Positions 1 through 4,678 of a DNA stretch of 5,859 nt are shown here, in pieces. Each line of letters starts with the position of its first letter. The stretch's first letter is position 1. Position numbers and translations under genes: made by a program. Source of the DNA: Nitrospirota bacterium (GTDB lineage: Bacteria; Nitrospirota; CAKKRA01; 9FT-COMBO-42-15); NCBI GenBank assembly GCA_016214425.1, contig JACRON010000057.1:1-5859 (forward strand), given 5' to 3'. The notes under the pieces were generated by a model, which saw nothing but the letters and a program-made list of their open reading frames with translations, searched no databases and had not been told where the DNA came from.

Positions 1-67
1 ATAACAGCAACCGTGCAATTTGCATGAATAAATTCATGCCTACAATTTTTGCAACTAAGTACTGCAT
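1..67 (-). CDS. 5' end of a minus-strand gene leaving the window; possible zinc-ribbon protein with a frame break
   Basis: A minus-strand ATG at 67-65 follows an AGGGAAG Shine-Dalgarno-like stretch (79-73) and a good promoter (80-107), so a gene probably starts here and runs off the left edge. In the frame of this ATG the 22 visible residues (MQYLVAKIVGMNLFMQ...) match nothing I recognise. A neighbouring frame reads LSCKNCRHEFIHANC, with a CxxC knuckle followed by another Cys, which looks like a small zinc ribbon. That frame has no ATG, GTG or TTG after its upstream TAG stop. A single missing base just after ATG-CA would join the start to the zinc-ribbon frame. The true product is therefore uncertain: either an unrecognised short peptide or a zinc-ribbon protein with an indel near codon 2. 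The family is inferred only from the Cys pattern. Confidence 0.35.
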   Translation of the reverse strand, partial: MQYLVAKIVGMNLFMQIARLLL

Positions 68-79
68 AATGACTTCCCT

Positions 80-107
80 ATTATATCCCTAAAAACTATT
101 TTTTCAA
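80..107 (-). promoter_or_regulatory. Putative sigma-70 promoter for the leftmost minus-strand gene
   Basis: On the minus strand TTGAAA (107-102) and a perfect TATAAT (85-80) are separated by 16 bases. The predicted transcription start, near 73, leaves only about 6 bases of leader before the ATG at 67. It lies back to back with the plus-strand promoter at 137-166. Confidence 0.5.
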
Positions 108-136
108 GCAAAAGTTTGTCCATCTTTCCACGCTTC

Positions 137-166
137 TTGACAAAAATGCAGGAAGTATGATTTAAT
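137..166 (+). promoter_or_regulatory. Putative sigma-70 promoter of the membrane protein-nfo unit
   Basis: TTGACA (137-142), an 18-base spacer and TTTAAT (161-166), with a TGA extended -10 element just before (158-160). The predicted start near 173 gives a leader of about 39 bases to the ATG at 212, which contains a strong AAAGGAGG ribosome binding site. Confidence 0.5.
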
Positions 167-211
167 CCTGTTAAATATCCTGCCATTGCGGCAGAAAAGG
201 AGGACTAACCT

Positions 212-616
212 ATGAAATATGGTAAGAAGAATGTAGTTTTTGGTTTTGTGTACTTAATTGTTACACTTATTCTTGGAGTCTTCATCAGCTTTAAACTGCA
301 GTCTGATCAGTCCTTTGCAAAAGAGCCCTTTGCATTTCCCCGTGTAATCATGAGGGCATCCCATGCCCATGGAAATCTTGAGGCAGTCCTGAATATAATT
401 ATAGGGCTTATAGTGGACAGGCTTAAGATTTCAGACGGCCTTAAAAACACTGTAACCCTCCTTGCAATCTTTGGCGCGATAATGCATTCAGGAATGCTGC
501 TTATTGTGCCCCTGATTCCAATTTCAGGAAAGTTAGCACCCATAGGAGCTATCTCATTTGTAGTAACAATGGCGCTCATGGCATACAGCGTTTCTAAAGG
601 CATGGAAGGAAAATAA
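212..616 (+). CDS. Small four-helix membrane protein with paired histidines (HxHxN), function unknown
   Basis: This encodes 134 residues, mostly hydrophobic. Likely membrane helices are at about 8-27, 54-68, 78-102 and 108-127, so it is an inner-membrane protein with no separate catalytic domain. The start is well supported: AAAGGAGG at 196-203 sits 8 bases before the ATG. The notable residues are S50-H51-A52-H53-G54-N55 at the mouth of helix 2 and H92 inside helix 3. Histidines so placed often bind haem or a metal, and a similar HAHxN pattern occurs in cytochrome-oxidase-subunit-I-like membrane proteins. This resemblance is short and I cannot assign a family. The gene is followed after 11 bases by nfo and probably shares its transcript, but nothing shows a shared function. 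Length, composition and codon use look normal for an intact gene. Confidence 0.85.
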   Translation: MKYGKKNVVFGFVYLIVTLILGVFISFKLQSDQSFAKEPFAFPRVIMRASHAHGNLEAVLNIIIGLIVDRLKISDGLKNTVTLLAIFGAIMHSGMLLIVPLIPISGKLAPIGAISFVVTMALMAYSVSKGMEGK

Positions 617-627
617 AAAAAACCATA

Positions 628-1485
628 ATGCCTTTACTCGGCGCTCACATGTCAATTGAAGGCGGTGTTTCAAATGCACCCCTTCGCGGAAAAAAGGTCG
701 GGTGCGATGCAATCCAGATATTCACAAAGAACAATAATCAGTGGAAATCAAAAAAAATAACAGATAAAGAGATAACAGCTTTTAAAGAGAATCTGGACAG
801 GACTGTGATCAAAGCCGTTGCATCGCACAACGCCTATCTGATTAATCTTGCAAGCCCAAGGAAGAATGTTTATAAAAAATCATTGAATGCCTTTTATGAT
901 GAGATGCAGAGGGCAGAGGAACTCGGCCTGCCCTATCTTGTCTTTCATCCAGGAGCGCATCTTGGAGAAGGTGAGGATATTGGTATAAAGAGGATTGCTG
1001 AATCAATAAACCTTCTGTTATCAAAAAAACCTCAAACGAATCTTATGCTCCTTCTTGAAACAACAGCAGGACAGGGAACACATATCGGTTGGAGATTTGA
1101 ACAGCTTGCTGAGATTATCAATCTTGTTGAACAAAAGGAGAAGATGGGCGTCTGCATAGACACCTGCCACATCTTTGCAGCAGGATATGATATATCAACA
1201 GAGGAGGGCTATGTTAAAACCTTTGATGAGTTTGATAGGATAATCTGCCTGAAAAGATTAAAACTCTTTCATCTCAATGACTCCAAAAAGGGATTGGCAA
1301 GCCGTGTTGACAGGCATGAGCATATCGGCAAAGGCATGCTCGGCCTTAATACCTTTAAGATGCTTTTAAATGACAAACGGTTTAAAGATATTCCAATGAT
1401 ACTGGAAACACCAAAAGAAAAAGACATGAAAGAAGACAAAAGAAACCTGAGTACGCTCAGATACTTAATCAAGAGAAGCCTCTAA
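628..1485 (+). CDS. nfo: Endonuclease IV (apurinic/apyrimidinic endonuclease, deoxyribonuclease IV)
   Basis: This 285-residue AP endonuclease of the xylose-isomerase-like TIM-barrel family matches the usual length of the E. coli Nfo group. In base-excision repair such enzymes cut the DNA backbone 5' of abasic sites and trim blocked 3' ends, using a trinuclear zinc centre. All nine expected metal ligands are visible at nearly E. coli numbering: H67, H107, E144, D178, H181, H215, D228, H230 and E260. They lie in the family motifs GAHMS (5-9), FHPGAH (106-111), ETTAGQG (144-150), IDTCH (177-181), DRHEHIGKG (228-236) and LETP (259-262). The start ATG lies 11 bases after the preceding stop with no clear Shine-Dalgarno sequence, so translation is probably coupled to the upstream membrane protein gene. 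The gene looks intact and active. It converges on the toxin gene with 8 bases between stops and no room for a terminator. Confidence 0.97.
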   Translation: MPLLGAHMSIEGGVSNAPLRGKKVGCDAIQIFTKNNNQWKSKKITDKEITAFKENLDRTVIKAVASHNAYLINLASPRKNVYKKSLNAFYDEMQRAEELGLPYLVFHPGAHLGEGEDIGIKRIAESINLLLSKKPQTNLMLLLETTAGQGTHIGWRFEQLAEIINLVEQKEKMGVCIDTCHIFAAGYDISTEEGYVKTFDEFDRIICLKRLKLFHLNDSKKGLASRVDRHEHIGKGMLGLNTFKMLLNDKRFKDIPMILETPKEKDMKEDKRNLSTLRYLIKRSL

Positions 1486-1493
1486 AAATAATC

Positions 1494-1793
1494 CTACTTT
1501 CTTAATTGATACAACCGCTTTAAAGTTTCTTTGTATACCTCTTCATCCCTTCTGAAACCAATCTTTATAACATAAACCGAAATCTTATCTGCCTTGACCT
1601 CATATATAGCCCTGTATTTACCCACCCTGAGTTTCCATAATCGTTTTAGGTTTCCTTTCAGCGGGTTGCCATATCTTTCTGGGTCTGTAGTTAATTTTTT
1701 TCGTATAGCCTTGATAATCTTTTGTTGGTCAGAGCTGTCAATGCCTTTAAAATCCTCCTTAAAAACAAGTTCGTCTATTGCAACAGCATACAC
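1494..1793 (-). CDS. RelE/ParE-superfamily toxin of a type II toxin-antitoxin pair
   Basis: This 99-residue basic protein has the RelE-type fold signature: an N-terminal helix pair with K12-F15, the conserved PLKGNLKRLWKLRVGKYR segment (44-61), then AIYEV and the closing strand ISVYVIKIGFRRDEEVY (71-87). RelE-family toxins are mostly ribosome-dependent mRNA endonucleases that halt translation. ParE relatives instead poison gyrase, and the sequence does not decide between these. The basic and aromatic residues K54, R56, Y60, R61 and R81 fit the RelE catalytic face. The start is GTG at 1793, sharing one base with the antitoxin stop (TAGTG), so the two are translationally coupled and antitoxin is made first. 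Family identification is strong from motifs and context; the exact target is inferred. Confidence 0.9.
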   Translation of the reverse strand: MYAVAIDELVFKEDFKGIDSSDQQKIIKAIRKKLTTDPERYGNPLKGNLKRLWKLRVGKYRAIYEVKADKISVYVIKIGFRRDEEVYKETLKRLYQLRK

Positions 1794-2074
1794 TATCGCA
1801 GCCCAACCCTTCTCTCTGCATCTTCAAGGGTAATTACTCTTTTGTCCTTCCGCTCAAGCCGCTCCATAGCAATCTTGCCCAGAACAATATCCTCTACCTC
1901 ATCCAGCATCGCCTGCATCTTTTCATATTCATCATAATCCATAATAACGCCCACAGGCTTGTTTCTTCGTGTAAGTATTACATTATGTTTTTTAACCTCT
2001 TTTAAAACCTCTGCTGCCTTTGTCCTTAGCTCTGCCACTCCTATTAATGCAGAATCCTCCTTTATAGTGAGCAT
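1793..2074 (-). CDS. Phd/YefM-family antitoxin
   Basis: This encodes 93 residues. The N-terminal half (about 8-52) is the Phd/YefM DNA-binding and dimerisation domain, with the typical order GVAELRTKAAEVLKEV, then VILTRRNKPVGVIMDYDEYEKM. The charged C-terminal tail (about 57-93) would wrap and neutralise the toxin encoded immediately downstream. Antitoxins of this family repress their own promoter, more tightly with bound toxin. An inverted repeat overlapping the -10 box (2089-2107) is the likely operator. The start is clear: ATG at 2074-2072 preceded by AGGAGGTG (2088-2081) at 6 bases. The module is complete and its reading frames are intact, unlike the two genes upstream. Confidence 0.92.
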   Translation of the reverse strand: MLTIKEDSALIGVAELRTKAAEVLKEVKKHNVILTRRNKPVGVIMDYDEYEKMQAMLDEVEDIVLGKIAMERLERKDKRVITLEDAERRVGLR

Positions 2075-2080
2075 TTAAAT

Positions 2081-2088
2081 CACCTCCT
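2081..2088 (-). promoter_or_regulatory. Strong ribosome binding site of the antitoxin gene
   Basis: AGGAGGTG on the minus strand, 6 bases from the ATG, is a near-perfect anti-Shine-Dalgarno match. The toxin start has no comparable site, consistent with antitoxin being made in excess. Confidence 0.8.
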
Positions 2089-2107
2089 TAATTGATTAAT
2101 TCAATTA
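2089..2107. promoter_or_regulatory. Inverted repeat, likely toxin-antitoxin autoregulatory operator
   Basis: TAATTGA-TTAAT-TCAATTA is a perfect inverted repeat with 7-base arms and a 5-base centre. It overlaps the -10 box (2104-2109) and ends one base before the ribosome binding site. Binding here by the antitoxin dimer would block RNA polymerase. The symmetry is seen directly; the role is inferred from the autoregulation known for Phd/YefM systems. Confidence 0.55.
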
Positions 2108-2132
2108 TACAGTACACTTAGGCTGATGTCAA
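2104..2132 (-). promoter_or_regulatory. Perfect-consensus sigma-70 promoter of the toxin-antitoxin operon
   Basis: On the minus strand TTGACA (2132-2127), a 17-base spacer and TATAAT (2109-2104) match the consensus at all twelve positions. The -35 box starts 6 bases after the stop codon of the radical SAM gene, so the pair has its own promoter with no terminator separating it from the upstream operon. Confidence 0.8.
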
Positions 2133-2138
2133 GGTTTA

Positions 2139-2912
2139 TCAAAAACTAATCCCATCAATCCTCTTTAGTCCTGCGTCCATCGCCATTTTTATGGCCTCCT
2201 GATATTCTGCGCCTGTTATCCTTCTGTCAAGCTGAGGATATTCGTATGCCTTGTAACATGGATAATACTGCTCCATAATGTTTATATATGTATCTTTTGA
2301 AATCTCCTCTGCAATAAATCTTACAACCTCCTTTGTTCCAGCAACCCCCTCTGGAAGGACAAGGTGGCGGACGAGGAGACCCCTAAGCGCAATCCCCCTT
2401 TCATCTATTATCAAATCCCCAACCTGTCTGTGCATTTCTTTTATCACTTCTTTTGCAACGCCTGGATAGTCCTTTGCCTTTGAGTATCTTAAAGCCATCT
2501 CAGAATCAGAGTATTTAAAATCAGGCATGTATATATCAACCACTCCATCAACTATCTTTATTGCCTCTAAGGATTCATAGCCTCCGCAATTGTATACGAT
2601 GGGAAGCCTTAGCCCCTTTTCTGATGCCAATGCGATAGCATGGAGTATCATCGGCATTTGGTGTGTCGGTGTAACAAGATTAATATTGTGGCAGCCCCTC
2701 CCTTGCAGCTCAATCATTATCTCAGCAAGCCTATCAAATGTTATCTCCCTGCCTTCGCCAAGATGGCTTATTGTCCAGTTCTGGCAGAATATACACCTCA
2801 GATTGCACTGGCTGAAAAAGATTGTCCCTGAGCCGTGCCTTCCAACAAGCGGCCTTTCCTCTCCAAAATGCGGGTTCCAGCTTGAGACAAAGGGCTTATC
2901 CCCTGTGGGCAA
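2139..2912 (-). CDS. PflX-like radical SAM protein, core domain (5' part displaced by a deletion and frame change)
   Basis: This frame encodes the radical SAM core of a protein related to pyruvate formate-lyase activating enzymes (the uncharacterised PflX-like group). The 4Fe-4S/SAM motif CNLRCIFC is intact, with C36, C40 and C43 counted from the TTG at 2912. It is preceded by the family's HFGEERPLVGRHGSGTIFFS segment and followed by NLVTPTHQMP (about 79-88), YNCGGYESL and DIYMPDFKYSD. Such enzymes reductively cleave S-adenosylmethionine to make a radical; the substrate of this group is unknown to me. The frame is open only from the TTG at 2912, which has no convincing Shine-Dalgarno site. 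Homologues begin about 45-50 residues earlier. That beginning is present in another frame at 2904-3004, so this is the 3' portion of a disrupted gene rather than a natural start. Whether any functional product is made is doubtful. Confidence 0.8.
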   Translation of the reverse strand: MPTGDKPFVSSWNPHFGEERPLVGRHGSGTIFFSQCNLRCIFCQNWTISHLGEGREITFDRLAEIMIELQGRGCHNINLVTPTHQMPMILHAIALASEKGLRLPIVYNCGGYESLEAIKIVDGVVDIYMPDFKYSDSEMALRYSKAKDYPGVAKEVIKEMHRQVGDLIIDERGIALRGLLVRHLVLPEGVAGTKEVVRFIAEEISKDTYINIMEQYYPCYKAYEYPQLDRRITGAEYQEAIKMAMDAGLKRIDGISF

Positions 2913-3004
2913 AGGTTGCAGCTTTTTAATATCTCCTCAGCAAGCCGCACCTTTTCCCATAATTTGTCTTTTGATAATTTTAGATATGCAGGTGTAAAAG
3001 GCAT
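2904..3004 (-). pseudogene. N-terminal fragment of the PflX-like radical SAM gene
   Basis: ATG at 3004 begins MPFTPAYLKL and runs through AEEILKSCNLCP, the normal N-terminus of PflX-like radical SAM proteins. In the family this CxxC is followed by a block of the form RxCGVxRxxGExGxC and then the segment equivalent to TGDKP. Here CNLCP is joined directly to TGDKP in a different frame, near 2903-2911. After that point this frame continues as unrelated sequence to a stop at about 2798. The ATG lies 4 bases after the stop of the dehydratase C-terminal fragment, an operon-like spacing that suggests translational coupling in the ancestral gene. Two of the N-terminal cysteines are therefore lost. 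Recognition of the N-terminal block is from family knowledge and has not been confirmed by alignment. Confidence 0.7.
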
Positions 3005-3008
3005 GGAA

Positions 3009-3353
3009 CTATTTTATATCAAAACCTAACTCTTTTATTGCTGTTTTTATTTCATTAAGATGCTGCAAGCCCTTTGCCTCAACAGTAAGCCTCAAGAGCG
3101 CCCTGCCGATCGGGACATCAGCAAGCCTGTCATTGACAAGATTAATTATATTAGCGCCATGAGCAACTATTATCCCTGTAAGCTTATGCAGGCTCCCAGG
3201 CACATCATCAACAATAACATTAAACATCCCTACCCTGCCGCCAGAAACAAGCCCTTTATTGATAATCCTGTCAACAAGCGTAAAGTCAATATTGCCTCCG
3301 CTTACAACAAGGACAATCCTTTTGCCTTTGAATCTCTCCTTCTGTTCTATCAA
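3009..3353 (-). CDS. Threonine dehydratase, C-terminal fragment with ACT domain
   Basis: From the TTG at 3353 this frame encodes 114 residues. The first 25 or so (IEQKERFKGKRIVLVVSGGN) are the last part of the PLP-dependent catalytic domain, including the SGGN segment. Residues about 42-114 form an ACT domain (FNVIVDDVPGSLHKLTGII, then GANIINLVNDR), the regulatory domain found at the end of many threonine dehydratases. The frame stays open upstream to about 3431 and reads VEGAGAVTLAAL just before the TTG, another dehydratase motif. The TTG is thus an accident of the open frame and not the ancestral start. It is the 3' part of the gene whose 5' part is at 3383-4042. Without the rest of the catalytic domain this piece could at most make a free ACT domain. 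Confidence 0.75.
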   Translation of the reverse strand: MIEQKERFKGKRIVLVVSGGNIDFTLVDRIINKGLVSGGRVGMFNVIVDDVPGSLHKLTGIIVAHGANIINLVNDRLADVPIGRALLRLTVEAKGLQHLNEIKTAIKELGFDIK

Positions 3354-3382
3354 TGCAGCAAGCGTAACAGCGCCTGCGCCTT

Positions 3383-4042
3383 CTACATTGGCTGAGGATG
3401 CGTTTCTATTATTTTCTTTGCGATAAATGATTCATAGGCAGATGTTGCAGATAAACTCTGAACGCCGATAACCTCTGTCTTTGGTGAAAGATTCTTAATA
3501 GCAGCAGCAATACCAGAGATAAGTCCGCCTCCGCCAACAGGAACTAAAACAGCATCTATATTCTTCATTTCATCAAGTATCTCAAGGCCGATTGTGCCCT
3601 GGCCTGCTATTATATCCTCATCATCAAAGGCATGAATAAAGGTGTAATCTTTTTTTGACATTGCATAATTTAGAGCCTCTTTAAAATTCTCGCCATGAAG
3701 GATGACCTCTGCGCCATATCCCCTTGTTGCCTCCTGCTTGACAATAGAGGCTGTTACAGGCATAACAATCTTTGCCTTAAGACCAAGTGTCTGGGCAGCA
3801 AAGGCAACACCCTGCGAATGATTGCCCATTGATGCAGCAATCACCTTATCGCTTTTTAATTTTATTATTTTATTAAATGCGCCCCTTACCTTGAAGGAAC
3901 CGGTTTTTTGAAGATTCTCTGCCTTTAAATAGACCTCACAATTAAACATCCTGCTAAAGGAATTGGAATATACCAGAGGGGTTCTGTGGATATATGAGGA
4001 GATTGATTTTAGCGCTTCCTGAATAGAGGAGAGGACAAGCAT
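3383..4042 (-). CDS. ilvA: Threonine dehydratase, N-terminal catalytic fragment (truncated by deletion and frame change)
   Basis: This encodes 219 residues of a fold-type II PLP enzyme that would deaminate threonine to 2-oxobutanoate, the entry to isoleucine synthesis, or act in threonine/serine catabolism. The PLP lysine K51 lies in the canonical TGSFKVRGA, SMGNHSQG is at 71-78, and the phosphate-binding loop GGGGL is at 170-174. The frame ends at IIETHPQPM-stop. Homologues continue from here with about 50 residues before VEGAGAV; these are absent, and VEGAGAVTLAAL resumes at once in another frame (3356-3386). The protein as written lacks part of the catalytic domain and the ACT domain, so it is probably inactive. 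The ATG at 4042 has no Shine-Dalgarno sequence and an in-frame TGA lies 12 bases upstream, so no earlier start exists. The gene could equally be named tdcB; the symbol reflects family only. Confidence 0.8.
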   Translation of the reverse strand: MLVLSSIQEALKSISSYIHRTPLVYSNSFSRMFNCEVYLKAENLQKTGSFKVRGAFNKIIKLKSDKVIAASMGNHSQGVAFAAQTLGLKAKIVMPVTASIVKQEATRGYGAEVILHGENFKEALNYAMSKKDYTFIHAFDDEDIIAGQGTIGLEILDEMKNIDAVLVPVGGGGLISGIAAAIKNLSPKTEVIGVQSLSATSAYESFIAKKIIETHPQPM

Positions 4043-4053
4043 GTTAAGAATAA

Positions 4054-4081
4054 ATCATAAAACATCAAAAATGTCTACAAA
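4054..4081 (-). promoter_or_regulatory. Weak candidate promoter of the dehydratase operon
   Basis: On the minus strand TATGAT (4059-4054) lies 16 bases from TTTGTA (4081-4076). The -10 box ends 11 bases before the ATG at 4042, so a transcript from it would be nearly leaderless, which fits the missing ribosome binding site. The -35 match is poor. Confidence 0.25.
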
Positions 4082-4113
4082 AAAAGGAATATCTGCAATC
4101 TATATTAGGATTA

Positions 4114-4126
4114 TTCTTATCAAGAA
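4114..4126. repeat. Inverted repeat TTCTT-ATC-AAGAA upstream of the bacteriohemerythrin promoter
   Basis: A short perfect inverted repeat with 5-base arms sits 13 bases upstream of the -35 box. A near copy with a 2-base centre lies downstream of the same promoter (4180-4191). It may be a regulator binding site; the arms do not match the FNR box (TTGAT-N4-ATCAA). Confidence 0.4.
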
Positions 4127-4139
4127 AATTTAACTGTTC

Positions 4140-4167
4140 TTGACTAATAGAGTATATTTGATATAAT
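4140..4167 (+). promoter_or_regulatory. Strong sigma-70 promoter of the bacteriohemerythrin gene
   Basis: TTGACT (4140-4145), a 16-base spacer and a perfect TATAAT (4162-4167), preceded by the TGA extended -10 element (4159-4161). The predicted start near 4174 gives a leader of about 28 bases that carries the AAAGGA ribosome binding site. Confidence 0.65.
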
Positions 4168-4179
4168 TTAAGTAAATTC

Positions 4180-4191
4180 TTCTTACAAGAA
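4180..4191. repeat. Inverted repeat TTCTT-AC-AAGAA in the bacteriohemerythrin leader
   Basis: Second copy of the TTCTT/AAGAA element, in the leader and touching the ribosome binding site (AAAGGA, 4190-4195). Together with the copy at 4114-4126 it brackets the promoter. It could bind a repressor, or in RNA form a weak stem near the ribosome binding site. Confidence 0.35.
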
Positions 4192-4201
4192 AGGAAATGC
4201 T

Positions 4202-4606
4202 ATGCCAATACAATGGACTGATGACCTGTCAATAGGGGACAAAGAGATTGATAATCAGCATAAGGAGCTGTTTAATAGGATTAATCAACTGCTTGATGCC
4301 TGTAATAAAGGTATGGGCAAAGAGGTTGCCAATAAAACTCTTATCTTCTTAGAGGACTATATTATAATCCATTTTACAGCAGAAGAAAACCTGCAGAAGA
4401 GATACAACTATCCTGATTATGAGGCACATAAATCACTGCACTCCAAATTTATAAGAGAATTTTCTGATTTAAAAAAGAGGTTTGAAGCCGAAGGCCCTAC
4501 CCTTCCAATCGTGCTGCAAATTAATCGTATAGTTGTTGACTGGTTAATAAACCACATAAAGAAGGTTGATAAGGCATTGGGCGAGTTTGTAAAAACAAAG
4601 ATATAA
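4202..4606 (+). CDS. Bacteriohemerythrin (non-haem di-iron O2-binding protein)
   Basis: This single-domain hemerythrin has 134 residues, a typical length. It is a soluble four-helix bundle that binds O2 reversibly at a di-iron site. In bacteria such proteins are linked to O2 storage, delivery, scavenging or sensing, often in microaerophiles and anaerobes. All seven iron ligands are present in the family pattern: H20 (in IDNQHKELF), H57 and E61 (HFTAEE), H76 and H80 (HKSLH), and H118 and D123 (HIKKVD). The N-terminal segment with W5 and IGDKEID is also typical. There is no signal peptide, so it should be cytoplasmic. The start is supported by AAAGGA 6 bases upstream of the ATG and by a strong extended -10 promoter. 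It stands alone, with no chemoreceptor or GGDEF fusion. The 72 bases to ftsH hold no visible terminator, so read-through is possible. Confidence 0.96.
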   Translation: MPIQWTDDLSIGDKEIDNQHKELFNRINQLLDACNKGMGKEVANKTLIFLEDYIIIHFTAEENLQKRYNYPDYEAHKSLHSKFIREFSDLKKRFEAEGPTLPIVLQINRIVVDWLINHIKKVDKALGEFVKTKI

Positions 4607-4643
4607 CCTTCACCTGCCTCCTCATTTTAATGTCCTGCAGAAA

Positions 4644-4670
4644 TTGATTTATTTAAATAATAATGATAAT
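4644..4670 (+). promoter_or_regulatory. Weak candidate promoter in front of ftsH
   Basis: TTGATT (4644-4649) and GATAAT (4665-4670) with a short 15-base spacer, in a run of AT-rich sequence. The -10 box ends 8 bases before the ftsH ATG, which would give a leaderless or almost leaderless mRNA. AT-rich sequence makes chance matches likely. Confidence 0.22.
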
Positions 4671-4678
4671 ATGGCAGC

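Noticed and set aside
307..603. A 98-codon minus-strand open frame
   Set aside because: Antisense to the membrane protein gene, which has the better start, ribosome binding site and helix pattern.
2900..2920. Programmed ribosomal frameshifting in the radical SAM or dehydratase gene
   Set aside because: No slippery heptamer or downstream structure is apparent, and both junctions also lack conserved codons. Frameshifting alone could not restore a normal protein.
2590..2997. A 135-codon plus-strand open frame
   Set aside because: Antisense to the radical SAM gene, with no ribosome binding site and no recognisable motif.
3060..3395. A 111-codon plus-strand open frame
   Set aside because: Antisense to the ACT-domain fragment of the dehydratase; composition is not protein-like.
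3384..3398. An intron, intein or mobile insertion splitting the dehydratase gene
   Set aside because: The two frames are joined with nothing inserted; sequence is missing rather than added.
4607..4678. A terminator between the bacteriohemerythrin gene and ftsH
   Set aside because: No GC-rich stem followed by a T run is present; the only palindrome of note is the 6-base CTGCAG.
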